From Candidatus Poribacteria bacterium (GTDB taxonomy: Bacteria; Poribacteria; WGA-4E; WGA-3G), in the NCBI GenBank assembly GCA_022827185.1, contig JAJDTM010000005.1, forward strand, positions 372,001-436,000: 64,000 nucleotides of DNA. The letters run 5' to 3'. Below are positions 7,922 to 16,660 of the stretch, piece by piece; the stretch's first letter is position 1; each line of letters starts with the position of its first letter. Position numbers and translations under genes: made by a program. Below the pieces are notes generated by a model that did not search any database, was not told where the DNA came from, and saw only the letters and a list, made by a program, of their open reading frames with translations.

Positions 7922-8971
7922 ATGCAAAAACCTTATCTTTCAATTATAGGTATAGTCTTTTTCATTGTTTGTAGTAGCGCAATTCATTGCGCAATTGCAG
8001 AGATTCCAAAACTGGTGGCGGCAACCCCGCTCTCCCAAACCGCAATTCAACTCCAGTTTGACGGACAATTACAAGCAGAAACCGCCGAAGCCCTTGACAA
8101 TTATCGTATTGCCCCCGATGTCCAACTCGAATACGCTTTACTGGATCAACGTCTGAATCGGGTCCTGCTACTCACATCCCCGTTAGAGATAGATAAAGAC
8201 TATCGCCTCACGCTACCAAATATTCAGACAGGCATCGTCGTTAGGCTCCCATCCACAAACGAGATAACCTTCGGTTCGGGCAACTCCGTTACCTTCTCCG
8301 GTGGCTTACAAGATACGACGCTACATGTCAATAAAGACCGAAAAACACGAAACAACAACGCCGGTGCCGAGCCGACCCTCTTATGTGATCCAACGGGTAG
8401 CGTCTTCTTCGTCGCCTTTGACCTGTTTGACGCTTTTGAAGACATGGGTATCCGAGAACCGACACAGATCTTAGAAGCAACGATAACCCTGCACGTCGAG
8501 CAGTGTGAGACAGATGCAGTGCAAACCGTCCTCTTCCGTCGTGTCCTGCTCCCCTGGAAGGAAGGCAGAGGTACATCAACGCGTGCGGAAGATAACGAAC
8601 TCACTTATAACAGCGCATTGCATCGCAATCTCCCATGGAATAAGCGTCCCGCGCAAGCGATGTTAGCAGGCATAGACGGTGACACCGAAAGCGATTACAA
8701 CGGTTCTGAGGATGTCGCCCACCGCATTGACGGCACCGTTGAGATTCAAGGTGCTGGAAAACATTATACCATTAAAAGCGAACTTCTTACCGATGCCATC
8801 CGCTTTTGGGTTGCGAACCCCGATTACAACTACGGCTACCTCTTCGCCTTGCAAGATGGCAAAGCACCTATCATCTTTTCCTCAAAAGAGGCAACCGACG
8901 AAAGCCTACGTCCAATCTTAACAATCCGCTACCAGACGCAGCCACCTGTCAGAATCGAAGCACCGAAATAA
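7922..8971 (+). CDS. Secreted protein with DNRLRE-like domain
   Basis: A 349-residue exported protein with a signal peptide ending near IHCAIAEIP. Residues 30-110 look like an Ig-like or cohesin-like beta domain of the kind that treats borders of a function as a list (LSQTAIQLQFDGQL). Residues 120-340 resemble the DNRLRE surface-adhesion/carbohydrate-related beta sandwich: DTTLHVNKDRKTRNNNAG, an ATITLHVEQ strand, and LRPILTIRY at the end. It starts 11 nt after the glycosidase-like gene and probably acts with it outside the cell. No catalytic motif is visible. Confidence 0.6.
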   Translation: MQKPYLSIIGIVFFIVCSSAIHCAIAEIPKLVAATPLSQTAIQLQFDGQLQAETAEALDNYRIAPDVQLEYALLDQRLNRVLLLTSPLEIDKDYRLTLPNIQTGIVVRLPSTNEITFGSGNSVTFSGGLQDTTLHVNKDRKTRNNNAGAEPTLLCDPTGSVFFVAFDLFDAFEDMGIREPTQILEATITLHVEQCETDAVQTVLFRRVLLPWKEGRGTSTRAEDNELTYNSALHRNLPWNKRPAQAMLAGIDGDTESDYNGSEDVAHRIDGTVEIQGAGKHYTIKSELLTDAIRFWVANPDYNYGYLFALQDGKAPIIFSSKEATDESLRPILTIRYQTQPPVRIEAPK

Positions 8972-9047
8972 AAAATGGACATAAATCGCCTATATTATGA
9001 TATAATTTGTCTTACAAGAGATGTGCTGAACCAACGAAAGGATTTAA

Positions 9048-9971
9048 GTGGCAAATTTTGATACAGTCTCTAAGAAAACCGCTGAAATATCTCCTAAAGA
9101 TTTTGTCGACCTTTGTTTCGGTTTTGAGACAATTGACATTACAGACATCCAACTCATCCAACCGGAACAACCCACGGTTGATATGCGCCAAGCAGATGTC
9201 GTCATTAAGGTGGAAATTAATGGAAAACAGGTAATCGTACACTTTGAATTTCAAACTACCGACAGCTCCGAAACTGATATGTCCCTCCGCATGGCGGGCT
9301 ATATTGTTCGTCTTATTGAAACTTATGGATTAGAGGTTTATTCCAATGTTATCTATCTTCGCCCAGATGCAGGCCGCAGGGATCCTGGGCAATTTGTACA
9401 AGATATAGCCGGACATGAGGTTTTGACTCGATACAAGGTTTTTCGGCTGATTGAAATGGATGGGCAAAGTATCTTAGAAGCAAAGCCCATGGGGCTCCTG
9501 CCCTTTACACCTTTAATGAAACGTCCTGCAGATGTAAGTGCAGAAGCATGGTTGCGGCGTTGCGTCCAGACGGCAGATAGCGTGAATGTAGAGAACAAAA
9601 CCGCTTATCTTGGAACGTTAGCGGTTTTAGGCAGCTTAGTCTATGAACCAGAAACGATTTTGAACATTATCTCGGAGGAAACTATGGAACGCTCTTCTAT
9701 TTCTGAACACTTCGCGGCAGAAGCACTACAGCAAGGCATTGAACAAGGCATTGAACAAGGCATTGAACAAGGCATTGAACAAGGTGCCAGAGAACGCGCC
9801 CTGAAAGACATTCTTGAGGTGCTTACACTCCGGTTAAAGCCGTATGCAGCGACTGTCTTCAAACCCACACTTGAAACAATTGACGACTTAGATCGACTTG
9901 CGCAATTGCACCGCGCTGCGATCCTTGCAGAAACGCTTGACGACTTCGCACAGGTGCTGACAAATGAATAA
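9048..9971 (+). CDS. Rpn/PD-(D/E)XK transposase-like nuclease
   Basis: A 307-residue protein of the Rpn-like family (recombination-promoting nuclease / putative transposase). The nuclease core lies at about 40-75: QADVVIKVEINGK supplies the Asp and HFEFQT the E-x-Q catalytic pair. A helical middle is followed by an in-frame array of QGIE repeats (about residues 229-244) that links to the C-terminal helices. The GTG start at 9048 follows AAGGA by 6 nt; a TATAAT at 9001-9006 is the likely -10 box. The isolated setting between secreted-protein genes and a long AT-rich gap fits a mobile-DNA-associated gene. The family is firm, its exact activity is not. Confidence 0.8.
   Translation: MANFDTVSKKTAEISPKDFVDLCFGFETIDITDIQLIQPEQPTVDMRQADVVIKVEINGKQVIVHFEFQTTDSSETDMSLRMAGYIVRLIETYGLEVYSNVIYLRPDAGRRDPGQFVQDIAGHEVLTRYKVFRLIEMDGQSILEAKPMGLLPFTPLMKRPADVSAEAWLRRCVQTADSVNVENKTAYLGTLAVLGSLVYEPETILNIISEETMERSSISEHFAAEALQQGIEQGIEQGIEQGIEQGARERALKDILEVLTLRLKPYAATVFKPTLETIDDLDRLAQLHRAAILAETLDDFAQVLTNE
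9732..9779 (+). repeat. Four perfect 12-bp tandem repeats inside the Rpn-like gene
   Basis: CAAGGCATTGAA occurs four times in a row, each unit encoding Gln-Gly-Ile-Glu. The unit is a multiple of three, so copy-number change keeps the frame and only alters the length of a helical linker. Confidence 0.9.
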
Positions 9972-10398
9972 TTGAAGACTTTCCGCCAGAGTGCTATTCT
10001 TATACCTTAACTGACTTGGTCATTCATTACAAAGCCAAGCACTTCCAAAGCCCACCCGCGTAAGAACACACCACAATATTCCAGCACGCTCAAGAATCAA
10101 TAGAGAATTTGTAAGCACTATCTCCTCCTTACAATCCCAAAAACGCCTATATTTAACCACGCAATTTTTACCAAGTTAGGCAATTCTTGCAGGGTAATTC
10201 ACAGTATTTTGCACGTTGACGAAGTACGATAATCGCAAAAAGTTTTCTGTTGTGTCAGCAAGATATTTTTTTAGAAAAAATGAACGTTGATACTCATTTT
10301 GATGAAACCAGTGTGTACCTGTGCTTTAAATCTATTATCATACAAAATGTACTTGGATTTAGTTCCTTTTCCACAAACATAGCAGTGTATTAAGAGAA
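9972..10398. other. AT-rich intergenic region upstream of a sigma-54 promoter
   Basis: About 430 bp with no supportable gene on either strand. It contains several AT-rich tracts and may hold the enhancer site for the activator of the sigma-54 promoter at 10399. No clear long palindrome was seen. Confidence 0.4.
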
Positions 10399-10415
10399 TT
10401 GGCACGAAATTTGCT
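10399..10415 (+). promoter_or_regulatory. Sigma-54 (RpoN) promoter
   Basis: TTGGCACGAAATTTGCT matches the RpoN consensus at essentially every conserved base, with the -24 GG at 10401-10402 and the -12 GC at 10413-10414. Transcription would begin near 10425, leaving a leader of about 230 nt before the C2-like gene at 10655. Confidence 0.65.
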
Positions 10416-10654
10416 TTTACAGATTCTATAAAAGATTATGACTATTGCCGCTGCCAATTACTTTACTTGTTAACTATCCTGTCACTGTGAAATTCCGCTT
10501 GTAACCTTATATCTAAGGGACGGGATACTTTCACCTATTTTTAACAAGAACAAAGGGGATATCAGTGGTAATGGAAAGTGGTTGTGTCCACTCAAGTGTT
10601 TGATAATTTTAACTACTACTAAGATTAGACTACAATAATTTGAAAGGATTTATT

Positions 10655-10975
10655 ATGCCAACTTGCAGATTGCGTCGAATTAAATGCCACAAACAAGAGG
10701 ATTGGACTGGCGATGATCATCCGTACATCCTTGTTAATGGCAAAAAAGTTTGGGGACCAAAACGGACGGACGAGGGACAAATACACGAAATTAACCTTGA
10801 ATTTCAGTTTAATCACCGGATAAAGGTGACGCTGATTGAGGATGACCAATGGGATGATGATGATTATCTCGGTGAGTACATCATCACACGTGGGGATATC
10901 AGCGAAGATGAACAGGAATTATCGTTCCGTGAGGATGGCGCGCATTATTCAATCTGGGTACTGGTGAGTTCCTAA
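10655..10975 (+). CDS. Small C2-domain-like protein
   Basis: A 106-residue protein with no signal peptide. The order of elements resembles a single C2 beta-sandwich: LRRIKCHKQEDW, then DDHPYILVNGKKVW, and the acidic loop LIEDDQWDDDDYLGEYII, where C2 domains bind calcium. This match is from the pattern alone, so the fold is an inference. ATG at 10655 follows GAAAGGA with good spacing; an in-frame TTG at 10640 lacks one. It is the only gene downstream of the sigma-54 promoter, so its expression is probably tied to a specific activator. Confidence 0.6.
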   Translation: MPTCRLRRIKCHKQEDWTGDDHPYILVNGKKVWGPKRTDEGQIHEINLEFQFNHRIKVTLIEDDQWDDDDYLGEYIITRGDISEDEQELSFREDGAHYSIWVLVSS

Positions 10976-11191
10976 GGAAGTTGAAATATCTAATCCCGTC
11001 TGCAATTGACTGTAGACAAAATGAATTTTGAAATGTTTAAGGCTTGCGGTAGGGGTGCTGGGCAGTTCAGAAAACCTCACCTCTGCCGCAAATACATATA
11101 TTGCTCGGTGAAGTAATTCCTAATCTTAAATGTAGAACGATATTGATAAAGTGGAAAAGGGGTAAGTGTGCCAAACTGTCCTCTTAATCGG

Positions 11192-12508
11192 TTAAATATA
11201 CTCCTGCAAGTGTACTAAAGTCCGATCCACCGCGCCGAGATTCTCTTCAATCAACTGCTTCCCGAGACTACCCGCTGTGGTCCGTGCCGTATCGTCCTTT
11301 AGCCACGCAGTCATCGCGTCTGCTAACTCTTGCGCAGTGTGAACCAATTTCGCGCCACCGCGATCCACGAGTAGAGACGCCTCATAAGCGTTTTGGATGG
11401 TTGGACCGAAGATAACAGGTTTCGCCATCGCAGCGGGTTCCATCACATTGTGAACACTCCCACGAAAACTCCCACCGACAAACGCGATATCCGCCAATCC
11501 ATACAACCTCGCAAGAAGTCCTACCTTGTCAACGATGAGTACATCCATCACCGACAAATCTACATCACCCGTGAGTTCAGAAAAACAGAGATATGCCAAT
11601 TTTTCTCGATCCAGATGCTCACGAATCTCCGTTATCCGTTCGGGTGTCGGTTCGTGTGGGACAAGCATCAGATGTGGGAAGTTTTCTGGCGCGTTTTCAC
11701 GTAGCAGTTGATAAGCAGGTAACAACATCTTCTCATCCTCTGCATAAGTGCTACCTGCGATAAGGATAGGTCGTTTCATTGCAATATGGGCTTGCAAGCT
11801 GCGCCCTAAAGTTGCCTGTCCGGGGATAAATTCTGTGTTAGGTTCAACAGAGATTGCGCGTCGGTAGACCTGTTCATAACGGGTATCGCCAGTGACAACA
11901 ATCTGGTGTGCGGGTGAGCAGAGTTCTTGAAAGCGCGCCGCGTCCGCTTCCGAAATCGCACAATGCACATTAATATGCCGATGCACACTCCGAAAAAACG
12001 GCTTCGCAAAACGTGATAACCGTTTCGATTTGGCGTGCAACGTGCCAGCAACCACAATAATTGGGATACTCTGTTTAGAGGCACTCCAAACGAGATTGGG
12101 CCAAATATCGAACTTGGAAAAAACGATGAGCGAAGGTTCAACGAGCCGTATTAAACGCGCCGCGTTGTGAAGTGTATCTAACGGGAGATAGATAGCAGCA
12201 TCAGCATAAGGGTAGGATTTAGCATTCGGGGCAACGGACGGGGAGAAGAAAGTTAGGACAATTCGGGTCTCTGCATAAATCGCTTCAATGAGCGGTTTCG
12301 CCTGCTCAAACTCGCCAACAGAGGTGAAGTGAAACCAGGCAGTTTTTTCTAACGGACGCGCGGTCCGAAGTTGGTTTGTCAGTTCTGTGAATACCCGTTT
12401 CCGTCCTTTGATACCTTCCTGAATTTTAGGATTGCAACACCCGGCACTGTAGAAACCGACGAACATCGCTGGCACTGCAATGGCGTTATAGATAAGTTTC
12501 CAAAGCAT
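11192..12508 (-). CDS. waaA: 3-deoxy-D-manno-octulosonic acid (Kdo) transferase
   Basis: A 438-residue membrane-anchored glycosyltransferase (GT30) that adds Kdo to lipid A precursors. The N-terminal hydrophobic anchor (about 1-22) is followed by WFHFTSVGEFEQ with the catalytic Glu, KFDIWPNL, GDTRYEQV, LIAGSTYAEDE, and VGLLARLYGLADIAFVGGSFRGSVHNVMEPAAM with the CMP-Kdo-binding loop. This is direct evidence for an LPS-bearing outer membrane. It is transcribed after trxA on the same strand with an 81-bp gap. Whether it adds one or more Kdo units cannot be told. Confidence 0.93.
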   Translation of the reverse strand: MLWKLIYNAIAVPAMFVGFYSAGCCNPKIQEGIKGRKRVFTELTNQLRTARPLEKTAWFHFTSVGEFEQAKPLIEAIYAETRIVLTFFSPSVAPNAKSYPYADAAIYLPLDTLHNAARLIRLVEPSLIVFSKFDIWPNLVWSASKQSIPIIVVAGTLHAKSKRLSRFAKPFFRSVHRHINVHCAISEADAARFQELCSPAHQIVVTGDTRYEQVYRRAISVEPNTEFIPGQATLGRSLQAHIAMKRPILIAGSTYAEDEKMLLPAYQLLRENAPENFPHLMLVPHEPTPERITEIREHLDREKLAYLCFSELTGDVDLSVMDVLIVDKVGLLARLYGLADIAFVGGSFRGSVHNVMEPAAMAKPVIFGPTIQNAYEASLLVDRGGAKLVHTAQELADAMTAWLKDDTARTTAGSLGKQLIEENLGAVDRTLVHLQEYI

Positions 12509-12589
12509 AACGAAACATAAGAAAAATGGAAGGATAGGCGTGAGAAGTTAATTTCCCAATTATCCAACCTTCCATTCTAAGATAGGTGC

Positions 12590-12916
12590 TTACAAGACAT
12601 CTAAGATTTTCTTTTTCAGTGCATCTTTAGGCATTGCTCCGACAATCTGCCCCGCGACTTTCCCCTCTTTGAACACAAGCAGCGTCGGGATACTCCGAAC
12701 ACCATATTGCATCGCCGTTTGACGATTGTCATCCACATTTACTTTTCCCACTTTGAAGGCTTCTGAATTCTCCTCGGCGAGTTCCTCCAAGATCGGTGCA
12801 ATCATTTTGCACGGACCACACCACTCCGCCCAAAAATCAACAACAATCGGGGTATCCGATGTAAGCACCATTCCTTCAAATGTATCGTCACTAATTTCAA
12901 ACGTGTTCTCAGCCAT
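12590..12916 (-). CDS. trxA: Thioredoxin
   Basis: A 108-residue cytosolic dithiol oxidoreductase with the canonical WAEWCGPCKM active site, the cis-Pro loop VRSIPTLLVF and the family length. It reduces disulfides using electrons from thioredoxin reductase. The start ATG at 12916 follows AGGAACAGCTATC, a moderate Shine-Dalgarno. It lies upstream of waaA on the same strand and may be co-transcribed. Confident call. Confidence 0.96.
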   Translation of the reverse strand: MAENTFEISDDTFEGMVLTSDTPIVVDFWAEWCGPCKMIAPILEELAEENSEAFKVGKVNVDDNRQTAMQYGVRSIPTLLVFKEGKVAGQIVGAMPKDALKKKILDVL

Positions 12917-13041
12917 GATAGCTGTTCCTAAAAACCTATGTTATTCCGTGTATATCTATGGAAAGCGACAGATTTTTAGAGGGATCCTACCCCCTTTTAC
13001 GAACACCGTCGTGTCCTAAGCCTGTGCGTAATCAGCGGTGT

Positions 13042-13134
13042 CTGACCACGATAGTCAGAAATTACACACGAACTGCATACCACAAGAAACGCGTGGTATG
13101 GTGGAACCCACAAAGTCAGCCTCGAAAGACTGAC
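13042..13134. other. Array of three perfect hairpins
   Basis: CTGAC / GTCAG (13042-13058), CATACCAC / GTGGTATG (13076-13100) and GTCAG / CTGAC (13115-13134) follow one another within 93 bp. The middle stem is 8 bp and perfect. On the minus strand this could be a structured RNA or the decayed end of a mobile element; no known RNA family is recognised. Confidence 0.4.
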
Positions 13135-13326
13135 GCTTTATCACTTCCGAGCGTCCTCACAGTGTCAAGGTTCGTCTCACTCGCGTATGAACCTCTCACA
13201 GTAGCCCCAACGTGGTTTTTGTCGGGTGTGCTTGGTTTTTGCACAATACTGGATACGGTAGCACGGAATTGAACCGTACAAAATGCCTACATTTACCGTT
13301 TTACCTAAAAATACTAAAGCAATATC

Positions 13327-13459
13327 GCCCCTACGGGGTTTAGCTGCACGGGGGATGCTTTTTCTATAAACATATTGAAGAAACACCCCAGCAAAAACCC
13401 CCTACGGGGCTACGTATTGGTGTATCCACGTTTATTTTTCTACAAGTTGCGTTGTGTTG
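13327..13459 (+). repeat. Dispersed CCCC-GGGG palindromic repeat, copy 1
   Basis: CGCCCCTACGGGGTTTAGC, then TTTTTCTATAAACAT, a second CCCCTACGGGG, and GTTTATTTTTCTACAAGTTGC. The whole order recurs, inverted, at 48682-48812. An about 20-bp insertion separates the middle blocks in this copy. Confidence 0.6.
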
Positions 13460-13694
13460 TAACCGTCCGAAAAACCGAAAACTGCGGTGGAAACAGATCG
13501 TAATCCGGACAGAAGCTGTCCAAAGTTTAGTATGTATTACGCACTGCTGGCGGGGTGTTTCCCCTAGAAACCCTGTCAGCAACGGGGATACGTAAACTCT
13601 AACTTATAAGTGCAGCAAGACAGTGCATCAAGATGTTAATATGATACCCTATTCTGAGAAAAATTGCCAATCATTTTTTTCGTCGTTTTTTCTC

Positions 13695-13723
13695 TTGATA
13701 AAAAATGTGTAATATGATATATT
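13695..13723 (+). promoter_or_regulatory. Promoter of the molybdenum-hydroxylase operon
   Basis: TTGATA (13695-13700), a 17-bp spacer and TATATT (13718-13723), about 80 bp before the ATG at 13803. Confidence 0.5.
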
Positions 13724-13802
13724 GAGGGGAATTGAGAAATAACTTATTGTCCAACCAACGCTATAATCTTAATCTGAACTTACAATTGTAAGGAGGCACC
13801 GC

Positions 13803-14438
13803 ATGCCTGATAAAGAGAAAAAACAAGGCACGAACATCTCGCGCCGGAACTTCATAAAAGGCGTGGGGACTGGCACCGTTGCCGCGACCGTCGCACCCAG
13901 CGTCTTAATCAGTGGAGAGAAAGCTGCTGATGCCCAAACGGGGGATGCTGTTGAGCGTGCAACAATTCAACTCAATATCAACGGGAAACCGTATCAAGTT
14001 GAGGTTGAAGCACGCACAACCCTTTTGACCGTTTTACGCGACGGCATCGATACCAGCGGAGACAACATTGACTTAACCGGTGCCAAACTCATTTGTGACC
14101 GCGGTGAATGTGGCGGTTGCACCGTCATGGTAGATGGAAACACAGTTTACGCCTGTATGATGCTTGCGATGGACGTACAAGACAAGCAGATCACAACCGT
14201 TGAGGGATTGGCAGATGGCGACGACTTGCATCCTGTCCAAGAAGCATTCATCCAACACGACGCACTGATGTGCGGGTTCTGCACACCCGGTTTCGTAGTT
14301 TCATCCGCAGCACTGTTGAGTGAAAACACGAAACCGACGCTTGAAGAAATCAAAGTCGGTCTGTCGGGTAACACGTGTCGTTGTGGAACTTATCCGTTCA
14401 TCTTTGATGCTGTCAAAACCGCATCACGGAAGATGTGA
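13803..14438 (+). CDS. Tat-exported [2Fe-2S] subunit of a molybdenum hydroxylase
   Basis: A 211-residue small subunit of the xanthine dehydrogenase / aldehyde oxidoreductase family (PaoA/YagT-like). A twin-arginine signal SRRNFIKG (residues 13-20) and hydrophobic stretch lead to cleavage near ADAQ. The plant-type ferredoxin fold has CDRGECGGC and a fourth Cys at VYAC; the helical domain has CGFCTPG and CRCGTYP. It relays electrons from the Mo site to FAD. As in PaoABC, only this subunit carries the Tat signal, so the assembled complex is probably exported folded. AAGGAGG precedes the ATG. First gene of a four-gene operon. Confidence 0.92.
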   Translation: MPDKEKKQGTNISRRNFIKGVGTGTVAATVAPSVLISGEKAADAQTGDAVERATIQLNINGKPYQVEVEARTTLLTVLRDGIDTSGDNIDLTGAKLICDRGECGGCTVMVDGNTVYACMMLAMDVQDKQITTVEGLADGDDLHPVQEAFIQHDALMCGFCTPGFVVSSAALLSENTKPTLEEIKVGLSGNTCRCGTYPFIFDAVKTASRKM

Positions 14439-14490
14439 TTCCTATTGCTTACTTGAAAGCGAGTCTCGACTTGCGAGACGCAAAAGCCCA

Positions 14491-14511
14491 CCGTTCTCTC
14501 TGAACGGTCGC
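14491..14511 (+). other. Intercistronic hairpin
   Basis: ACCGTTC / GAACGGT with a 5-nt loop lies in the 90-nt gap between the first two operon genes, just upstream of TAGGAGG. It could tune the ratio or stability of the small- and large-subunit messages. Confidence 0.35.
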
Positions 14512-14528
14512 CTATAGGAGGAAAACGT

Positions 14529-16649
14529 ATGGCATCATGGGGAGAAGCAAGTGAATCTCGTCTTATCGGCAAACGGATCCCCCGTTTGTCAGGTAGAGAT
14601 AAAGTCACTGGCAAAGCGAAGTATACCTTTGATATTAATCGACCGGGAATGCTTTATGGACGCATCTTACGTTCTGAAATCGCGCACGCGAACGTTGTAG
14701 GGATAGACCTCAGCGAAGCGGAAGCACTGCCCGGTGTCAAAGCAGTTATACCGATTATTGAAGTAGGAAAGAAAATTCGGTACCAAGGACAAGAGATCGC
14801 TGCAGTCGCAGCGGAAACCGATGACATCGCTAAAGACGCGATTCGACTGATTCGTGTTGACTTGGAAGAACTACCGTATGTCGTGACAGAAGCAGACGCG
14901 ATGGCAGAAGGCGCGCCGCAAATCCGAGACGATTGGGAAGGTAATCAGAGCGAACCCGGTGTCAGAGAAGCTGGTGATCTTGAAGGCGGGTTTGCCCAAG
15001 CCGCTGTCGAAGTGGAAGCAACCTATCACGCACCTGTCCAGACACACGTCTGCTTGGAGACACACGGACACGTCGCCGAATGGGAAGATGATCAGAATCT
15101 AACCGTTTGGGCATCCACACAAGCCGTGTTTGGCACTCGCAACGATTTGGCGGGCACTTTTGATCTGCCCGCAAACCAAGTCAGGGTTATCACTGAGCAC
15201 ATGGGTGGCGGTTTCGGTAGCAAATTCGGGCCCGGTGTAGAAGGACGCACTGCCGCTAACTTAGCACGCATGACCGGCAGAGGCGTCAAACTGATGCTCA
15301 CTCGAAAAGCGGAACACCTTGTTGCTGGTAATCGTCCGTCAATGACACAGCATGTCCGTGCAGGTGCGACAAGCGACGGACGGCTCATCGCTTACGATAT
15401 GAAAGGCTACGGCACAGGCGGTATCTCCAGCGGTGCCGGTTTCCAAGCACCTTACGTCTATCATGTGCCGAACCTGCGCACTGAAAAGATGAACGTTGCT
15501 GTCAATGTCGGGAACCAACGCGCGATGCGCGCACCAGGGCATCCACAAGGTGCATTCGCTATGGATTCGCTGATGGATGAACTCGCCGAGAAACTCGGAA
15601 TGAATCCGCTGGAATTTCGCCGTATCAACGATCCCAGTGAAGTCCGACAGGCGCAATATACGCTTGGCGCCCAAGAGATCGGATGGCACCGTCGTAACAG
15701 TGTGCCAGGCTCTGGCACAGGCGTGAAAAAACGCGGCATGGGTGTCGGCAGCGGTTTGTGGGGTGGTGGCGGTGGACCCGGTACGCAAGCACGTGTCACT
15801 ATCAATTCGGACGGTTCCGTTGAAGCGGTCACCGGCACACAGGACCTCGGCACAGGTGTCCGAACTGCGATCGCCATTATTGCTGCTGAAGAATTGGGAC
15901 TGAATCCGACCGATATTAGCGTAAAAGTTGGTGATAGTGAACCCGGGTTACCCTCCGGTGGTAGTGGTGGCAGTCAGACGATGGCATCTGTCGCGCCCGT
16001 CATCAAAACCGCTGCAGCGGCGGCGAAACAGAAGTTGTTTGAGCGCATTGCCCCGCAACTTGAAGCACCTGTGGAAGACTTACGCGTCGGCAATCACACC
16101 ATCTATGTTGTCTCTGACAGAACGAAAACAATTAAGTGGGAATTGGCGACCGGGCAACTCGGTATGGAAAGCATCAGTGAAGGTGGACAATGGGATGAGG
16201 AACTCCGTCAAGGCGGCGCTGCTGGCACGCAGTTCGCTGAAGTTGAAGTTGATACCGAAACGGGTGAACTCAGCGTCATCAAAATCGTCGCCGTTCAAGA
16301 TTGCGGATTGGCGATTAACCGTTTGACGACAGAGAGTCAGATTAATGGCGGTGTCATCATGGGGTTGGGACAAGCCATCCTCGAAGAACGGTTCATGGAC
16401 GCGCAAACCGGACGCATGCTCAACGCGAACCTTGAGGATTACAAAGTCCCCGGAACTTTTGAGATTCCTGAGATTAAATCCATCGTCTTCGATACACATC
16501 GGAAGGTGACAGGGGTCGGTGAACCCCCGTGTATCCCGACACCAGGGGCCATCGCGAACGCCGTTTACAACGCCATTGGCGTTCGGGTTCGGGAATTGCC
16601 CATCACACCCGATAGGATTCTCAACGCGCTTGCCGAGCAAAAGGCATAA
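14529..16649 (+). CDS. Molybdopterin-binding large subunit of a molybdenum hydroxylase
   Basis: A 706-residue catalytic subunit (XdhA/CoxL/PaoC class) that hydroxylates an aldehyde or aromatic heterocycle at the Mo centre. It shows the a/b hammerhead start GKAKYTFDINRPGMLYGRILRS, the Mo-cofactor loops MGGGFGSKF and RAPGHPQGAFA, GSGGSQT, and the C-terminal GVGEPPCIPTPGAIANAV, whose Glu is the catalytic base. It has no signal of its own. The substrate cannot be read; aldehyde oxidation is likely from the PaoABC-like layout. AGGAGG precedes the ATG and 11 bp separate it from the FAD subunit. The cofactor would depend on MoaD/MoaE. Confidence 0.93.
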   Translation: MASWGEASESRLIGKRIPRLSGRDKVTGKAKYTFDINRPGMLYGRILRSEIAHANVVGIDLSEAEALPGVKAVIPIIEVGKKIRYQGQEIAAVAAETDDIAKDAIRLIRVDLEELPYVVTEADAMAEGAPQIRDDWEGNQSEPGVREAGDLEGGFAQAAVEVEATYHAPVQTHVCLETHGHVAEWEDDQNLTVWASTQAVFGTRNDLAGTFDLPANQVRVITEHMGGGFGSKFGPGVEGRTAANLARMTGRGVKLMLTRKAEHLVAGNRPSMTQHVRAGATSDGRLIAYDMKGYGTGGISSGAGFQAPYVYHVPNLRTEKMNVAVNVGNQRAMRAPGHPQGAFAMDSLMDELAEKLGMNPLEFRRINDPSEVRQAQYTLGAQEIGWHRRNSVPGSGTGVKKRGMGVGSGLWGGGGGPGTQARVTINSDGSVEAVTGTQDLGTGVRTAIAIIAAEELGLNPTDISVKVGDSEPGLPSGGSGGSQTMASVAPVIKTAAAAAKQKLFERIAPQLEAPVEDLRVGNHTIYVVSDRTKTIKWELATGQLGMESISEGGQWDEELRQGGAAGTQFAEVEVDTETGELSVIKIVAVQDCGLAINRLTTESQINGGVIMGLGQAILEERFMDAQTGRMLNANLEDYKVPGTFEIPEIKSIVFDTHRKVTGVGEPPCIPTPGAIANAVYNAIGVRVRELPITPDRILNALAEQKA

Positions 16650-16660
16650 GGAGGTAAGCA

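Larger units (their letters stand above)
12917..13694. other. Long non-coding region with hairpins and repeats
   Basis: About 780 bp between trxA and the molybdenum-hydroxylase promoter. It holds a cluster of three perfect hairpins (13042-13134), the dispersed repeat at 13327-13459, and further decayed copies of CCCCTACGGGG palindromes. Open frames here are short, lack family features and cross the repeats, so no gene is called. The region may be the residue of old mobile DNA. Confidence 0.5.

Noticed and set aside
13116..13260. Possible C-terminal tail of a TnpB protein on the minus strand
   Set aside because: A short open frame resembled such tails only loosely; there is no zinc-finger Cys pair or catalytic motif, so only the hairpins are reported.
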